Below are positions 27,001-33,250 of a DNA stretch of 60,000 bases, in pieces; the stretch's first letter is position 1, and each line of letters opens with the position of its first letter. The translations under genes and the position numbers were made by a program. The DNA is taken from NCBI GenBank assembly GCA_002633005.1, contig NMRA01000129.1, positions 629,108-689,107 of the forward strand. The letters are read 5' to 3'. Below the pieces are notes generated by a model that had not been told where the DNA came from, ran no database searches, and saw only the letters and a program-made list of their open reading frames with translations. This DNA is from Phoronis australis (lineage: Eukaryota > Phoronida > Phoronidae).

Positions 27001-30000
27001 CTAAACAGTATCCATGTCACTGCGCCCAGTTTTTGAAAACGCGTCACTCACACTAGTGGGTTACATCTGCCCGTTAGGCGTATAAATCATATCAGATTAC
27101 CGGTAATGTCTGACATATTTTAACACAAGATTTTTAATTTACGATTTCAAAATCTTGTAACCTTTCATTTTGTTAACCTATATTGCACGCAACTGTGCCT
27201 AACCTAGTTCCTAAAATTTTGTCACCAAAGCACACTGGGATCACACTAGCCCAAATTCAGTTGCAGCGCTCATTGACCCAGATTTCATGGTAATGGGCCA
27301 GCCTGTGGTTTCACTCTTATGTAATTACATAATAACCTGTTGCATAGTGCTGATGACCTCGTGCCAGCAATGGAACTTTCTAGACTAAATTTTCATGATA
27401 CCAGAACCCTAGGCTTAATTGCATTTCCTAACTAGTTGTGACCATCTTTTCCTTACATCGACAGCTTAAATGATATTTGTCCTTTTGAGTAGCTCTAGGA
27501 TATTCGTTGAACACAATGATAGGGTGCTAGGCCTTTACTGCCAATCATATTTTGTAGACCAAGTTGCTTCCTGATTTGTGTGCTTGATGTTGTCTATTTT
27601 ATACGACTCGGGGTATCATTATTCCTGAGAGCCTGTTGCTCTCTCCTCTCTCGTATAGTTGTGTTGTGTAGGATTTTTATAGATATTTCATTTTTCTTAG
27701 ACATATAGTAGACATGCAAGTTTCCGTATGAAGGTCTGTCTGTGGCCGATAGCTTGATACATGGTTTTAATTAATGATTTTTATCAATCGGTCAGTTTTC
27801 AACTTTAAAGCATCAGCAAATAAATAGGACTGTTTGAATAATGATTTTAGATCTGTTCATAATATTTATATGAAACGACATCTCCCATGCTGATGGTCTT
27901 TTACCTTTCCTGCACCATTACTTCTTTTCTAACTTATACAAAAAAATAAAAACAAATCAAACTATTTAAAAAAACTAAATAACAAATATAAAAACTAAAT
28001 AAAAATATAAATTTAAAAAAGTAAAATAATATTAAAAAATAAATAAATAAAATATTTCAAAATTTACATAAAATATTTAAAAAACACACAAATGAAAATA
28101 TGAGAAATAAAAAATAAAAACAAATCAAACTATTTAAAAAATAACAAACATAAAAACTAAATAAAAAATATATATTTAAAAAAGTAAAATAATATTAAAA
28201 AATAAATAAAAAAATATTCTAAAATTTACATAAAATATTAAAAAAAAAATACAAATGAAAATATAAAAAAAAAACTAAATAAAAATGTTTTATAAAAAGA
28301 AATCTACAATCTTTCTGTTCTCAGTACAATTTTGCAGCGAGTTTCCCTAATAGCACATGCTTCCGTGTGAGGTCACTCCCCAGCCATTGTCACAACGCTT
28401 ACCTCTTCTGGTACGCAAGTTAATTGTTCCACCGCAATACCAACACCTTCGCACATAGGAACCTGAATGTCAGTTCTCTTGGGCTGCCCTACCCTAGCTC
28501 ATACACGTACATGATGCATTAGATTCGTAATAATTGGGGTACTAAAGTGTGCCCTAAACTGGCTGAATTTCGCTAGGATTTGCCGCGATATGAGTGAGGG
28601 TTAGTTGACCTTTGGGGGCGGCTTGGACCCGGGGAAAGCCCGGCCGGGAGTGTAGGGTGGTCCTGTCCCATGCGATGCTCGGGTGGGAACCACCGCAGGT
28701 CCTCCAGGTAGGTTTGTGCTTGCACCGTTATGTGGTGCAATTTCCCTTGTAGCTAAGGCATAGCAGTGTCTGCTAGGTGAGTGTGGTATGGGGTCAGTAG
28801 AGGTGCCTGTAATGTGCAGCAATCGCAACTTTCTCTCGGCGACCAGGGTGTGGCTGGGCTTCGAGCTTAGGGGGAGCGGTACTGTTCACCGTGAGGTATC
28901 CAATCTGTCCTCGTGTGCCGTGCCCCAAGTCTAACATCGTGCCTGCATCCCGGAGGGCGGGGGGGGGGGGCAGCTTCCATGAATATGGAGTCAAATCCGG
29001 GGCTGGTATTAGTCCTTTTCTCATTGCTTGTGACTACCTTTTTCTCCCATCCCCTGTCACTCCCCTACCAGGGTCACGGCCCCCACGTGAGTTGTGGCGG
29101 TGGACAGGATTGTTCATCCATGAACAACCCTGCCCATGTGGCACATACTGAGCCACAACACCACGTTTCTTACAATATCTCTTTTTATCACTCCGGCTGG
29201 TCTGCTCACTCAGCTTGTCCGGAACCTGCTTTGCAGGTTGTTATAGCCCAGTTGGCTGTTTGGTGTACCCACTTGGTACTTTATATGATATTTGCCCATT
29301 TGGCAGTTTGTACCCACTTGGTACTTGTTATTGAATTTGCCGCTTTGCTCGACCCAGTTGGTAGGCAATCGGCCAATACCCATTTGGTATTATGTACCCA
29401 TTTGGTACTATGCTAACCTGTGCCACTTAGTATCCGATACTCAGTTACACTTTGGGTATCGGAAATGTGTGTTATCTCTTGTAATTAAGGAACCCATCTG
29501 GTTCCTTCTGTGAAATATTTATTTGTAGAGCTGTGACCCTGAAATCCCCAATACAACTTAAATATTTATTATTCTTGTTGTTTTATTTGTCCCCAATAAG
29601 TGTAGGTAATACGTAAACCAAGAAAAATCTAATAATTTGACTTACTCTGGAAGATCACATTTCAGAATAGCTGATCAGATTCAAATGATATTTGTTTTAT
29701 TCTCAGTCTGATCTCCAAAACACTGCCAGTTGCTGTTAAAACACTTTTTGAATAAAGTGTAAGTAGCACAAAACAAAAATGAAACAAGAACTGTCCCACA
29801 AATGGTATGCTTCTATGAGTGCTGGCGTAATTAATAAAAATGACCCATAGGTATCACAGAATATGTCTAATACATTCAAAAATAAATAGGTGTAGTAGAC
29901 GTCTTAACATAAATCAAATAGCCAAATTTAACGAAAAATCTGTAAAGGAACTCTGAAGAAACAGATGTAAACATAATCGCCACCTGGGGCCAGAATGGTA

Positions 30001-33000
30001 GTCAGATTCACCAGACATCGTTAGAAAATCACTTTTCTCGCCAATAATGTCCCCTTAAGACAACCCAGTAAGAAAACATTCTTACCCAACTTGGAATCTA
30101 CCATTGAATTACCAGTAGCCAAGGGAACAAGACCCATCTTGACAATTTCAGCAGCATATTTCTGGAAAACATAAAATTTCAGTGAAGTTCAAACAACAGT
30201 CAATGTCGTCTATTCTAAAAAGACTGTGCATCATTTGGAGAAGATGCAGGATATTTATTTCATGATACCCGTATCCACACTTCATTTGAAATGTTGTTTC
30301 CAATTCTGTGGGAACCTTGGGCGTGTGATTATTCTCAACCAAACGTGAACCCTGGGCTTTAACTGCACTCTTGAGTATTGGGTGACAATTAATATCGATA
30401 TAAAATACTAAAATGAGGTTATCAGTAACGGTAAAAAGGTATTAAAAAGACAATAAACTGGTGAAACATGTATTAAAAAGAGTCAGACATACTCGTACTC
30501 TACTGCTAAACCATTTGCCACAGAAGTCTAAAGGATAACACCTCTAGCTGCTTTTAATACACATTTTACCAAGTCATGGTCTTTTTAATAAATTTTTACT
30601 AGTTTAAAAACTTCTAAGTCATGATTAGCTCTACCTTTATCATAGTATCTGAACAGGACTCCGAGTTTTCTTCATCACATAGAAATACATTCATGCATAG
30701 CCCTGTGGGTAAGTCCTTTTGGTCTAGAAAAGAGAACGTTGTGATCACATCAACAAATCACACATTACTCTTTAGTCATAATAGACAATGTAAAAAGAGC
30801 AAAACCATTCATTGACATTTCAGTTGAGTATCACAACTTGGGTAATGACAAGACGTGCATTTCAACATCAAATGAATGACGACTGGTGTTCATTTCTCGA
30901 CCTTTTGAACCAATCAAGATGACAAGTTTGTCCGTAAATGGAAATTAAAACTATAAGAAAAATTTGCATCAATGAAAAGCCAACGTGTGTGAAAATCAAC
31001 TGATTCTAAGTCTTATCTCTCATACAAATCTGTCTCCATAATGCGCAACCACTCAGTTCAGATAATATAGCTAACTTGTTAAGCAAAGTAATCACACATC
31101 ACTATCCAGGATTCTAACATCATTGAAACAGTAAAATACACTTAGGTATTCAAAAGACAGCCTATAGAACAACGAGGAATGCTGGTTATTTTGTGGCTGA
31201 TCAGAAGTCATTTTCTGACGTCTCCAATGCGCACGTTCGTCAGGACATGCACATCACAAGCACGCTTACATCAACTATAAATAGCAACACTAGTTGAAGC
31301 AGAGTGCTTCAGGAAGACACTAATTGGGTACAAGGAAATGGGTAAACCTTTTCAGAGGCCTTCAAATTTCTTTCTGTTCCTCCTAATCATCAAGTAAATG
31401 TACAGCAGCACATGAATGTGATTTGATTAATTAAAAAGTGGTCTCAAAATCAGTCGAATTACAGATCAGAGCCAAACATGTCTTTGTGATCTCATCATGT
31501 CAGATCGAACTGTGGTCAGCTCATCATGATTGTGAATGACCATCACACACCTCTCCTTGTTGGCATGTACTCTGCATCTAGTGATGTAGTTTTTAATTGA
31601 TGTAAGCACTCACTGGCCAGTAATGTTATGAGCAGCCTGGTTGACGTGAACGGAAAAAGTATGCCGAGATGCTTTATTGTGAATGCTGGTGATTGAATTA
31701 AGAAAATTTGAAAGTACTAATGCTATTCATTGATGCCGACGTCAAGAAATGTAATTAGTGAACGTGTCACAGTTTTTTTAATATGTGACAAAAATTACTC
31801 CTACAGTGACATGCTTTGACTTGTTACAGAAGAACCTGGTAGGCGACCACACTGGGTAGCAGTTGTACACGTTTCTTTGTTATAGTACTAGTATCGGCAC
31901 TAGTCGGTCTAAATGAATGATTTCGGTATCGTTGCATTCCTCAGACATCTGGCTATCCGTACAAATCCTTTTCACGACCCTCAATTACTCTAGTCTATAA
32001 CTACGCTGTTCCGAACTCGGTCCACTTTAGCCACGCACATCGTGAAATCGGCAGCCATTTCAGGGAACTTACTGTATCTAGCGATATCTATCGGCGATTT
32101 GCAACAACACACGCTGTTCTTTTTTCACCAGTCAACGTTGATTTCGTCAATAATTAACGACATTCGTTATTAATCATCGTACGTCTGCTCTCGTCATCAC
32201 CTTCGTCGTCTCTCTCACGATCGTATCTGTCATCATCATGTTATCGTCGCCCATGTTGACTGATGAAAAAGGATTCTGTCAGAAGACGTCACTCATATTG
32301 ACAAGGTGCTTACAGACGTGCACCAAACATTGCAGGAAGGTGGGACTTTCTCAGCAAGTTTTGAGGGATCCCCGAGGGTCCAATAAGCCTGTAAATTTCC
32401 ATTTCATCCCCACAAAAGGGGGTGGAACAAAAAAAAACTACCCTGCAAAAGGAGATGAGGCAGAAAAATCTACCCACAAAAGAGGTTGGAACTTAGCAAA
32501 CCTGGCACCCACAATAGGGGTTCTCTTAGAAATGTTTGGTACATGCTTGGGGGCACCTTGTCAATAAGAGCGACCCCTCCGCGCATAGCCATAAGACATG
32601 ATATGATGATTGTACAATCTATCTGCCAACACAGCAGTGACTGATCGTGTCACTGTTACACTGGAGATAACTCAATGATTGCTTGATTCTCAATACTTAA
32701 ACTATGGCAAGTCGAAAAATGCTAACTTTCAGAGCATCCTTCATATAATTCGGCAAACTTCAGTTTCACGGTGTTGGCAGTTACGTCTGAAAATGAAAAC
32801 GAATTCTCCGAATCCGAGTTGTCCCCTCTCCCCGTCGTAACTTTGGAGCACGAGTGTTCCGCATCGTATGGTTCAAGTTTCGTCATAATAAACATTTGTC
32901 GAGAACCATCAGTTTGTAAGAGTTCCACTCCACTCGTTGCACCATTAGATTTCGAACACTGTTGTCCAAAAGCACCATATTTTATGATCAAAGCAACAAG

Positions 33001-33018
33001 AGCAAACACCCGCACCAT
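2911..33018 (-). CDS. TTC13: TTC13 orthologue, tetratricopeptide repeat protein 13 (20 exons found, spliced)
   Basis: Signal-peptide TPR protein; its molecular function is poorly characterised in any animal, and the N-terminus predicts entry into the secretory pathway. Exons in coding order: 32727-33018, 30086-30161, 24394-24464, 23670-23828, 23119-23349, 20943-21025, 20093-20234, 19565-19669, 17299-17371, 16693-16811, 16422-16512, 14134-14336, 13120-13276, 12454-12537, 11955-12036, 11451-11557, 10356-10491, 9183-9262, 7661-7739, 2911-3025. They total 2485 nt (about 828 residues; vertebrate TTC13 is about 860). Every exon has GT/AG borders, and translated exons align in order with human TTC13 from my knowledge of that protein. 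Phases agree at 16 of 19 junctions. The exceptions are exons 1/2, 11/12 and 19/20, which suggest one or two unseen small exons or another splice site. The exon between 19 and 20 should encode the tryptophan-containing segment before the C-terminal tail. Confidence 0.93.
3818..4064 (+). repeat. 61-bp minisatellite, four copies up to the gap
   Basis: Units begin at 3818, 3879, 3940 and 4001 (CACCGTATGCCAGATGTCC) and are almost identical. The array runs into the N gap, so its true length is unknown. It sits in the TTC13 intron between exons 19 and 20. Confidence 0.95.
4065..4582. other. Assembly gap (518 N)
   Basis: Run of N flanked by two unrelated minisatellites, which is probably why assembly failed. 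The TTC13 exon missing from my model could lie in this interval. Confidence 0.99.
4583..5340 (+). repeat. 37-bp minisatellite, about 20 copies
   Basis: Unit CCACGTTCATATGAAAGAG continuing TGAACTTGTCATCCGTTA. Two variant types, ATGAAAGAG/CCGTTA and AAGAAAGAA/CTGTTG, alternate over parts of the array, giving a higher-order 74-bp pattern. 37 is not a multiple of three, so open frames through it are not meaningful. Confidence 0.95.
5341..6500 (+). repeat. Interspersed repeat array carrying CTCF-like motifs, block 2
   Basis: Same family as block 1. The best motif is CCACTAGGGGGCAC at 5660-5673. Degenerate or one-base-short copies lie at 5402-5414, 5808-5821, about 5953, about 6187 and 6332-6345. 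Steps of about 145-150 bp recur. The 37-bp minisatellite sits at its left edge. Confidence 0.7.
7661..7739 (-). CDS. TTC13: TTC13 exon 19
   Basis: Reads SVAYATVVGLFLAMGKELQG then KIPLGK, matching the vertebrate G-A-L-M-A-S-G-K-E-V-A-G-K-I-P-K-G-K block. Donor AAG|GTGAGT in phase 0. The next exon found starts in phase 2, so one exon is missing from my model. Confidence 0.95.
8340..8395. repeat. Dispersed 55-bp repeat, copy 1
   Basis: CCCCAGAGTATCCAGC...TCACATCAAAGGCTTGA and GCGCCG. It matches 53618-53673 with few differences. In the TTC13 intron between exons 18 and 19. Confidence 0.7.
9183..9262 (-). CDS. TTC13: TTC13 exon 18
   Basis: Begins EFEVIQNVILNILYMFLNLM and ends PLSRGN, matching the vertebrate F-Y-N-L-M-P-L-S-R-G-S block. 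Donor AT|GTAAGTTAAC. Confidence 0.95.
10356..10491 (-). CDS. TTC13: TTC13 exon 17
   Basis: Acceptor TTTTATTGTAG, donor TCG|GTAGGT. It reads TTSSTQTRTRSYSKELDFLF, matching the vertebrate T-Q-T-T-E-E-R-T-x-x-Y-x-x-E-I-D-A-L pattern. Phase 2 in, phase 0 out. Confidence 0.9.
11451..11557 (-). CDS. TTC13: TTC13 exon 16
   Basis: Contains QGFMVTTQVPSIND and LEGTTIMLT, matching vertebrate D-G-F-T-V-N-T-K-V-P-S-L-K-D and D-G-F-T-I-T-I-T. Donor GA|GTAAGTATTG, leaving phase 2. Confidence 0.93.
11955..12036 (-). CDS. TTC13: TTC13 exon 15
   Basis: Reads GIKTDLEGARTCQDLINIA, the counterpart of the vertebrate L-E-V-R-E-A-L-E-K-V-H-x-x-E-D-L-L-P-I. Phase 2 in, phase 0 out. Confidence 0.88.
12454..12537 (-). 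CDS. TTC13: TTC13 exon 14
   Basis: Phase 2 to 2, with the patterns KGQATNFKLN, YYDLVFKLLK and MLEHYKG. It aligns with the vertebrate R-G-Q-V-I-N-M-R-Y-L-E-Y-F block. Donor GG|GTAAGC. Confidence 0.93.
12709..12896 (+). repeat. 24/28-bp minisatellite in a TTC13 intron
   Basis: About seven units of GTCATGGTGACTGTTTGGAA plus GGTATATT, some lacking the GTTT and so 24 bp long. Confidence 0.9.
13120..13276 (-). CDS. TTC13: TTC13 exon 13
   Basis: Read in the frame continuing exon 12, it contains WKDMFSVAVGYRRLVDPE and LWLDVV, matching the vertebrate W-R-D-M-F-D-I-A-V-K-W-R-R-I-A-D-P block. A longer open frame over the same bases is a frame shadow. Donor AA|GTATGC. Confidence 0.95.
13451..13520 (+). 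repeat. 11-bp tandem repeat GGGTTGGTGCA
   Basis: Six to seven copies with single-base variants, in the TTC13 intron between exons 12 and 13. Confidence 0.95.
14134..14336 (-). CDS. TTC13: TTC13 exon 12 (5' border uncertain)
   Basis: Contains CKAEQLGTL, GVMPNRRLNLAMGLAAI and VAQAME, matching the vertebrate blocks C-x-A-D-R-L-G-S-L and P-N-K-R-I-x-x-A-M-G-L-A-A. The strongest acceptor is TTTCAG at 14337-14338. A phase-compatible alternative lies 14 nt further in. Donor G|GTGAGG. Confidence 0.93.
14793..14952 (+). repeat. 17-bp tandem repeat in a TTC13 intron
   Basis: About nine copies of ACACAACACTTGGCTCA. It opens spurious reading frames on the plus strand. Confidence 0.95.
16422..16512 (-). 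CDS. TTC13: TTC13 exon 11 (3' border uncertain)
   Basis: Acceptor CCCTTTCAG. It reads LANFEYEEAGVQGQ, comparable to the vertebrate E-D-Y-E-E-Q-P-G-L-Q. The donor used here, CCAG|GTCTAC, leaves phase 1, while exon 12 is entered in phase 2, so this border or the next acceptor may be wrong. Confidence 0.75.
16693..16811 (-). CDS. TTC13: TTC13 exon 10
   Basis: Starts EYSRYLHAHLD, identical over 11 residues to my recollection of vertebrate TTC13. It continues through NVDNDLKGEF and ESWAKGERF. Phase 1 in, phase 0 out, donor ACA|GTAAGC. Confidence 0.95.
17299..17371 (-). CDS. TTC13: TTC13 exon 9
   Basis: Acceptor TCTTTTCAG, donor G|GTTTGTAG. It reads SEFVSAQYLK near its end, matching the vertebrate S-P-E-Y-L-K-V-K-Y-L-R. 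It leaves phase 1. Confidence 0.85.
17680..18720 (+). repeat. Interspersed repeat array carrying CTCF-like motifs, block 3
   Basis: Same family as blocks 1 and 2, within the TTC13 intron between exons 8 and 9. Close matches: CCACAAGGGGGCAC at 17744-17757 and CCACTAGAGGGCAC at 18278-18291. Weaker: 18022, 18154-18167, about 18374 and 18519. Motif orientation is the same as in blocks 1 and 2. Confidence 0.7.
19565..19669 (-). CDS. TTC13: TTC13 exon 8, last TPR
   Basis: 35 codons, phase 0 to 0. It contains SLEPNNHVCRYMEGLSYTAM and GQFYPGIKAFTK, nearly identical in pattern to the vertebrate block C-x-Y-M-x-G-L-S-x-x-A-M-G-Q-F-Y-x-G-I-K-A. Confidence 0.95.
20093..20234 (-). CDS. TTC13: TTC13 exon 7, TPR 5-6
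   Basis: Reads ELGDLKKARELFNKSL, then RATMYYNSGLLSLALQDSQ, aligned with the vertebrate R-E-L-G-N and L-Y-H-H-G-S-L-Q-E-A-L blocks. Phase 2 in, phase 0 out, donor CAG|GTGAGC. Confidence 0.94.
20943..21025 (-). CDS. TTC13: TTC13 exon 6, TPR 4-5
   Basis: Acceptor TTTTCAG, strong donor GTAAGTTT, leaving phase 2. It reads NAIEVFQDVLNLNP and ALFSISQSY, a TPR helix pair that continues the exon 5 repeat. Confidence 0.9.
23119..23349 (-). CDS. TTC13: TTC13 exon 5, TPRs 2-4
   Basis: The largest internal exon, 77 codons, phase 0 to 0. Successive TPR signatures are visible: LGQYEEATRDLEKAL, NWGLIHFLQRNYVKAEEDF and LYRLGLSLMYRGKI. The acceptor lies directly beside an (AAC/AAT)n microsatellite that starts a few bases upstream in the intron. 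Confidence 0.95.
23353..23520 (+). repeat. (AAC/AAT)n microsatellite
   Basis: Imperfect trinucleotide run starting only a few bases from the acceptor of TTC13 exon 5, so it replaces the usual polypyrimidine tract region as read on the minus strand (GTT/ATT-rich). Confidence 0.95.
23670..23828 (-). CDS. TTC13: TTC13 exon 4, TPRs 1-2
   Basis: Phase 0 at both ends, donor GAG|GTAAGT. It contains AAYHGRALAYVRRGLH, NAQLAL and ETYERRAE, which align directly with the vertebrate A-I-Y-G-R-G-I-A-Y and E-Q-R-A-E blocks. Confidence 0.93.
24394..24464 (-). CDS. TTC13: TTC13 exon 3, first TPR helix
   Basis: Acceptor TTGTTACAG, donor AAG|GTTTGA. It reads GTVLLNVGKLHNAIAQFTEI, matching the A-x-x-x-G-x-x-x-x-A-I pattern that opens the first TPR in vertebrate TTC13. 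It enters in phase 1 and leaves in phase 0. Confidence 0.88.
25604..25668 (+). repeat. GCGCGTGAC cluster with an inverted partner
   Basis: GTCACGCGC at 25605-25613 is the exact inverse of GCGCGTGAC at 25629-25637, which recurs directly at 25646-25654 and, with one change, at 25659-25667. Confidence 0.85.
26028..26177 (+). repeat. A-rich AAT/AAAAT simple repeat
   Basis: Almost pure A and T on the plus strand with a few C and G. No larger unit is evident. Confidence 0.9.
27940..28300 (+). repeat. A-rich tandem duplication, about 170-bp unit
   Basis: 27943-28112 and 28113-28275 both start AAAAATAAAAACAAATCAAA and share AAAGTAAAATAATATTAAAA and AAATTTACATAAAATATT. They differ by small insertions and deletions. 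Confidence 0.85.
28600..29100. repeat. Cluster of perfect short hairpins, left part
   Basis: GGTGG-GAA-CCACC (28682-28694), TTGCACC-GTTATGT-GGTGCAA (28720-28740), TAGCA-GTGTC-TGCTA (28761-28775) and CCAT-GAAT-ATGG near 28978. A run of 10 G lies near 28962-28971. Confidence 0.75.
29110..29507. repeat. Array of short palindromes with a fixed core and co-varying arms
   Basis: Nine units share CC-CANNT-GG, flanked by arms that differ between units but are perfectly complementary within each: 29131-29143, 29245-29257, 29265-29279, 29293-29305, 29310-29324, 29352-29362, 29376-29390, 29394-29408 and 29487-29507. Examples are GTACC/GGTAC, TGCC/GGCA, AGCC/GGCT and AAGGAACC/GGTTCCTT. Other hairpins without that core lie at 29110-29127, 29223-29239 and 29434-29462. 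Confidence 0.9.
29780..30020 (+). repeat. Degenerate CTCF-like repeat, block 4
   Basis: Shows the family text (AAAAATGACCCATAGG, then AATCGCCACCTGGGGCCAG and a TAGTC tail) but the motifs are badly eroded. Just downstream of TTC13 exon 2. Confidence 0.5.
30086..30161 (-). CDS. TTC13: TTC13 exon 2
   Basis: Acceptor TTTTCCAG, donor GTAAGA, reading KYAAEIVKMGLVPLATG and on. It matches the vertebrate stretch with the pattern I-L-x-x-A-K-x-I-A before the first TPR. It ends in phase 1, as exon 3 needs. Confidence 0.8.
32727..33018 (-). CDS. TTC13: TTC13 exon 1: start codon and signal peptide
   Basis: The ATG has a good context (A at -3, G at +4). The first residues MVRVFALVALIIKYGAFG form a hydrophobic signal sequence followed by QQC. 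The rest is Ser/Asp-rich and poorly conserved. The donor AAA|GTTAGC at 32725-32726 leaves phase 1, which does not fit exon 2 (phase 0), so an unseen exon may lie between; a weaker phase-0 donor (ACC|GTGAAA) lies further upstream in the exon. Confidence 0.8.
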
Positions 33019-33250
33019 GTTTCGCTGGACAGGAAATACAACTCCCCTCTTAGAAACTTTCCTTCAAAGAGTAGCGACATCTCCTGGGAGAAAACGCAGG
33101 CGTATAACAAAAATATATTGGGTAACAGGGTCCTTGCTACGTCCTTGCTACACCCAGGCTTTGTAGGTTCAATAGCAAAATCGGCTTCAGGTTATTTGGC
33201 CAACAACAACCGGAATGAGTGAGATTTTACCTTACAACTTTAGTGTCAGT
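33019..33250 (-). promoter_or_regulatory. Presumed 5' UTR and promoter side of TTC13
   Basis: The sequence lies directly upstream of the TTC13 ATG. I see no TATA box. A perfect 11-bp direct duplication, GTCCTTGCTAC on the plus strand, lies at 33130-33140 and 33141-33151. Assignment as promoter rests on position only. Confidence 0.35.

Larger units (their letters stand above)
24960..29530. other. Compositionally distinct block in TTC13 intron 2
   Basis: Between exons 3 and 2. It alternates CpG-bearing and GC-richer segments (25.2-25.7, 26.6-27.0 and 28.3-29.2 kb) with extreme A-rich runs (26.03-26.18 and 27.94-28.30 kb). No open frame of convincing length or similarity. The many short inverted repeats concentrate at 28.6-29.5 kb. 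It could be an inserted non-autonomous element or a fast-evolving intron. Confidence 0.4.

Noticed and set aside
28891-29513. Frames with repeated THLVLC / PIWYY words
   Set aside because: They translate the palindrome array; frame changes between units and no start or splice evidence.
32238-32567. 109-residue plus-strand frame opposite TTC13 intron 1
   Set aside because: No recognisable domain, low-complexity lysine/glycine part, no splice-linked partners found.
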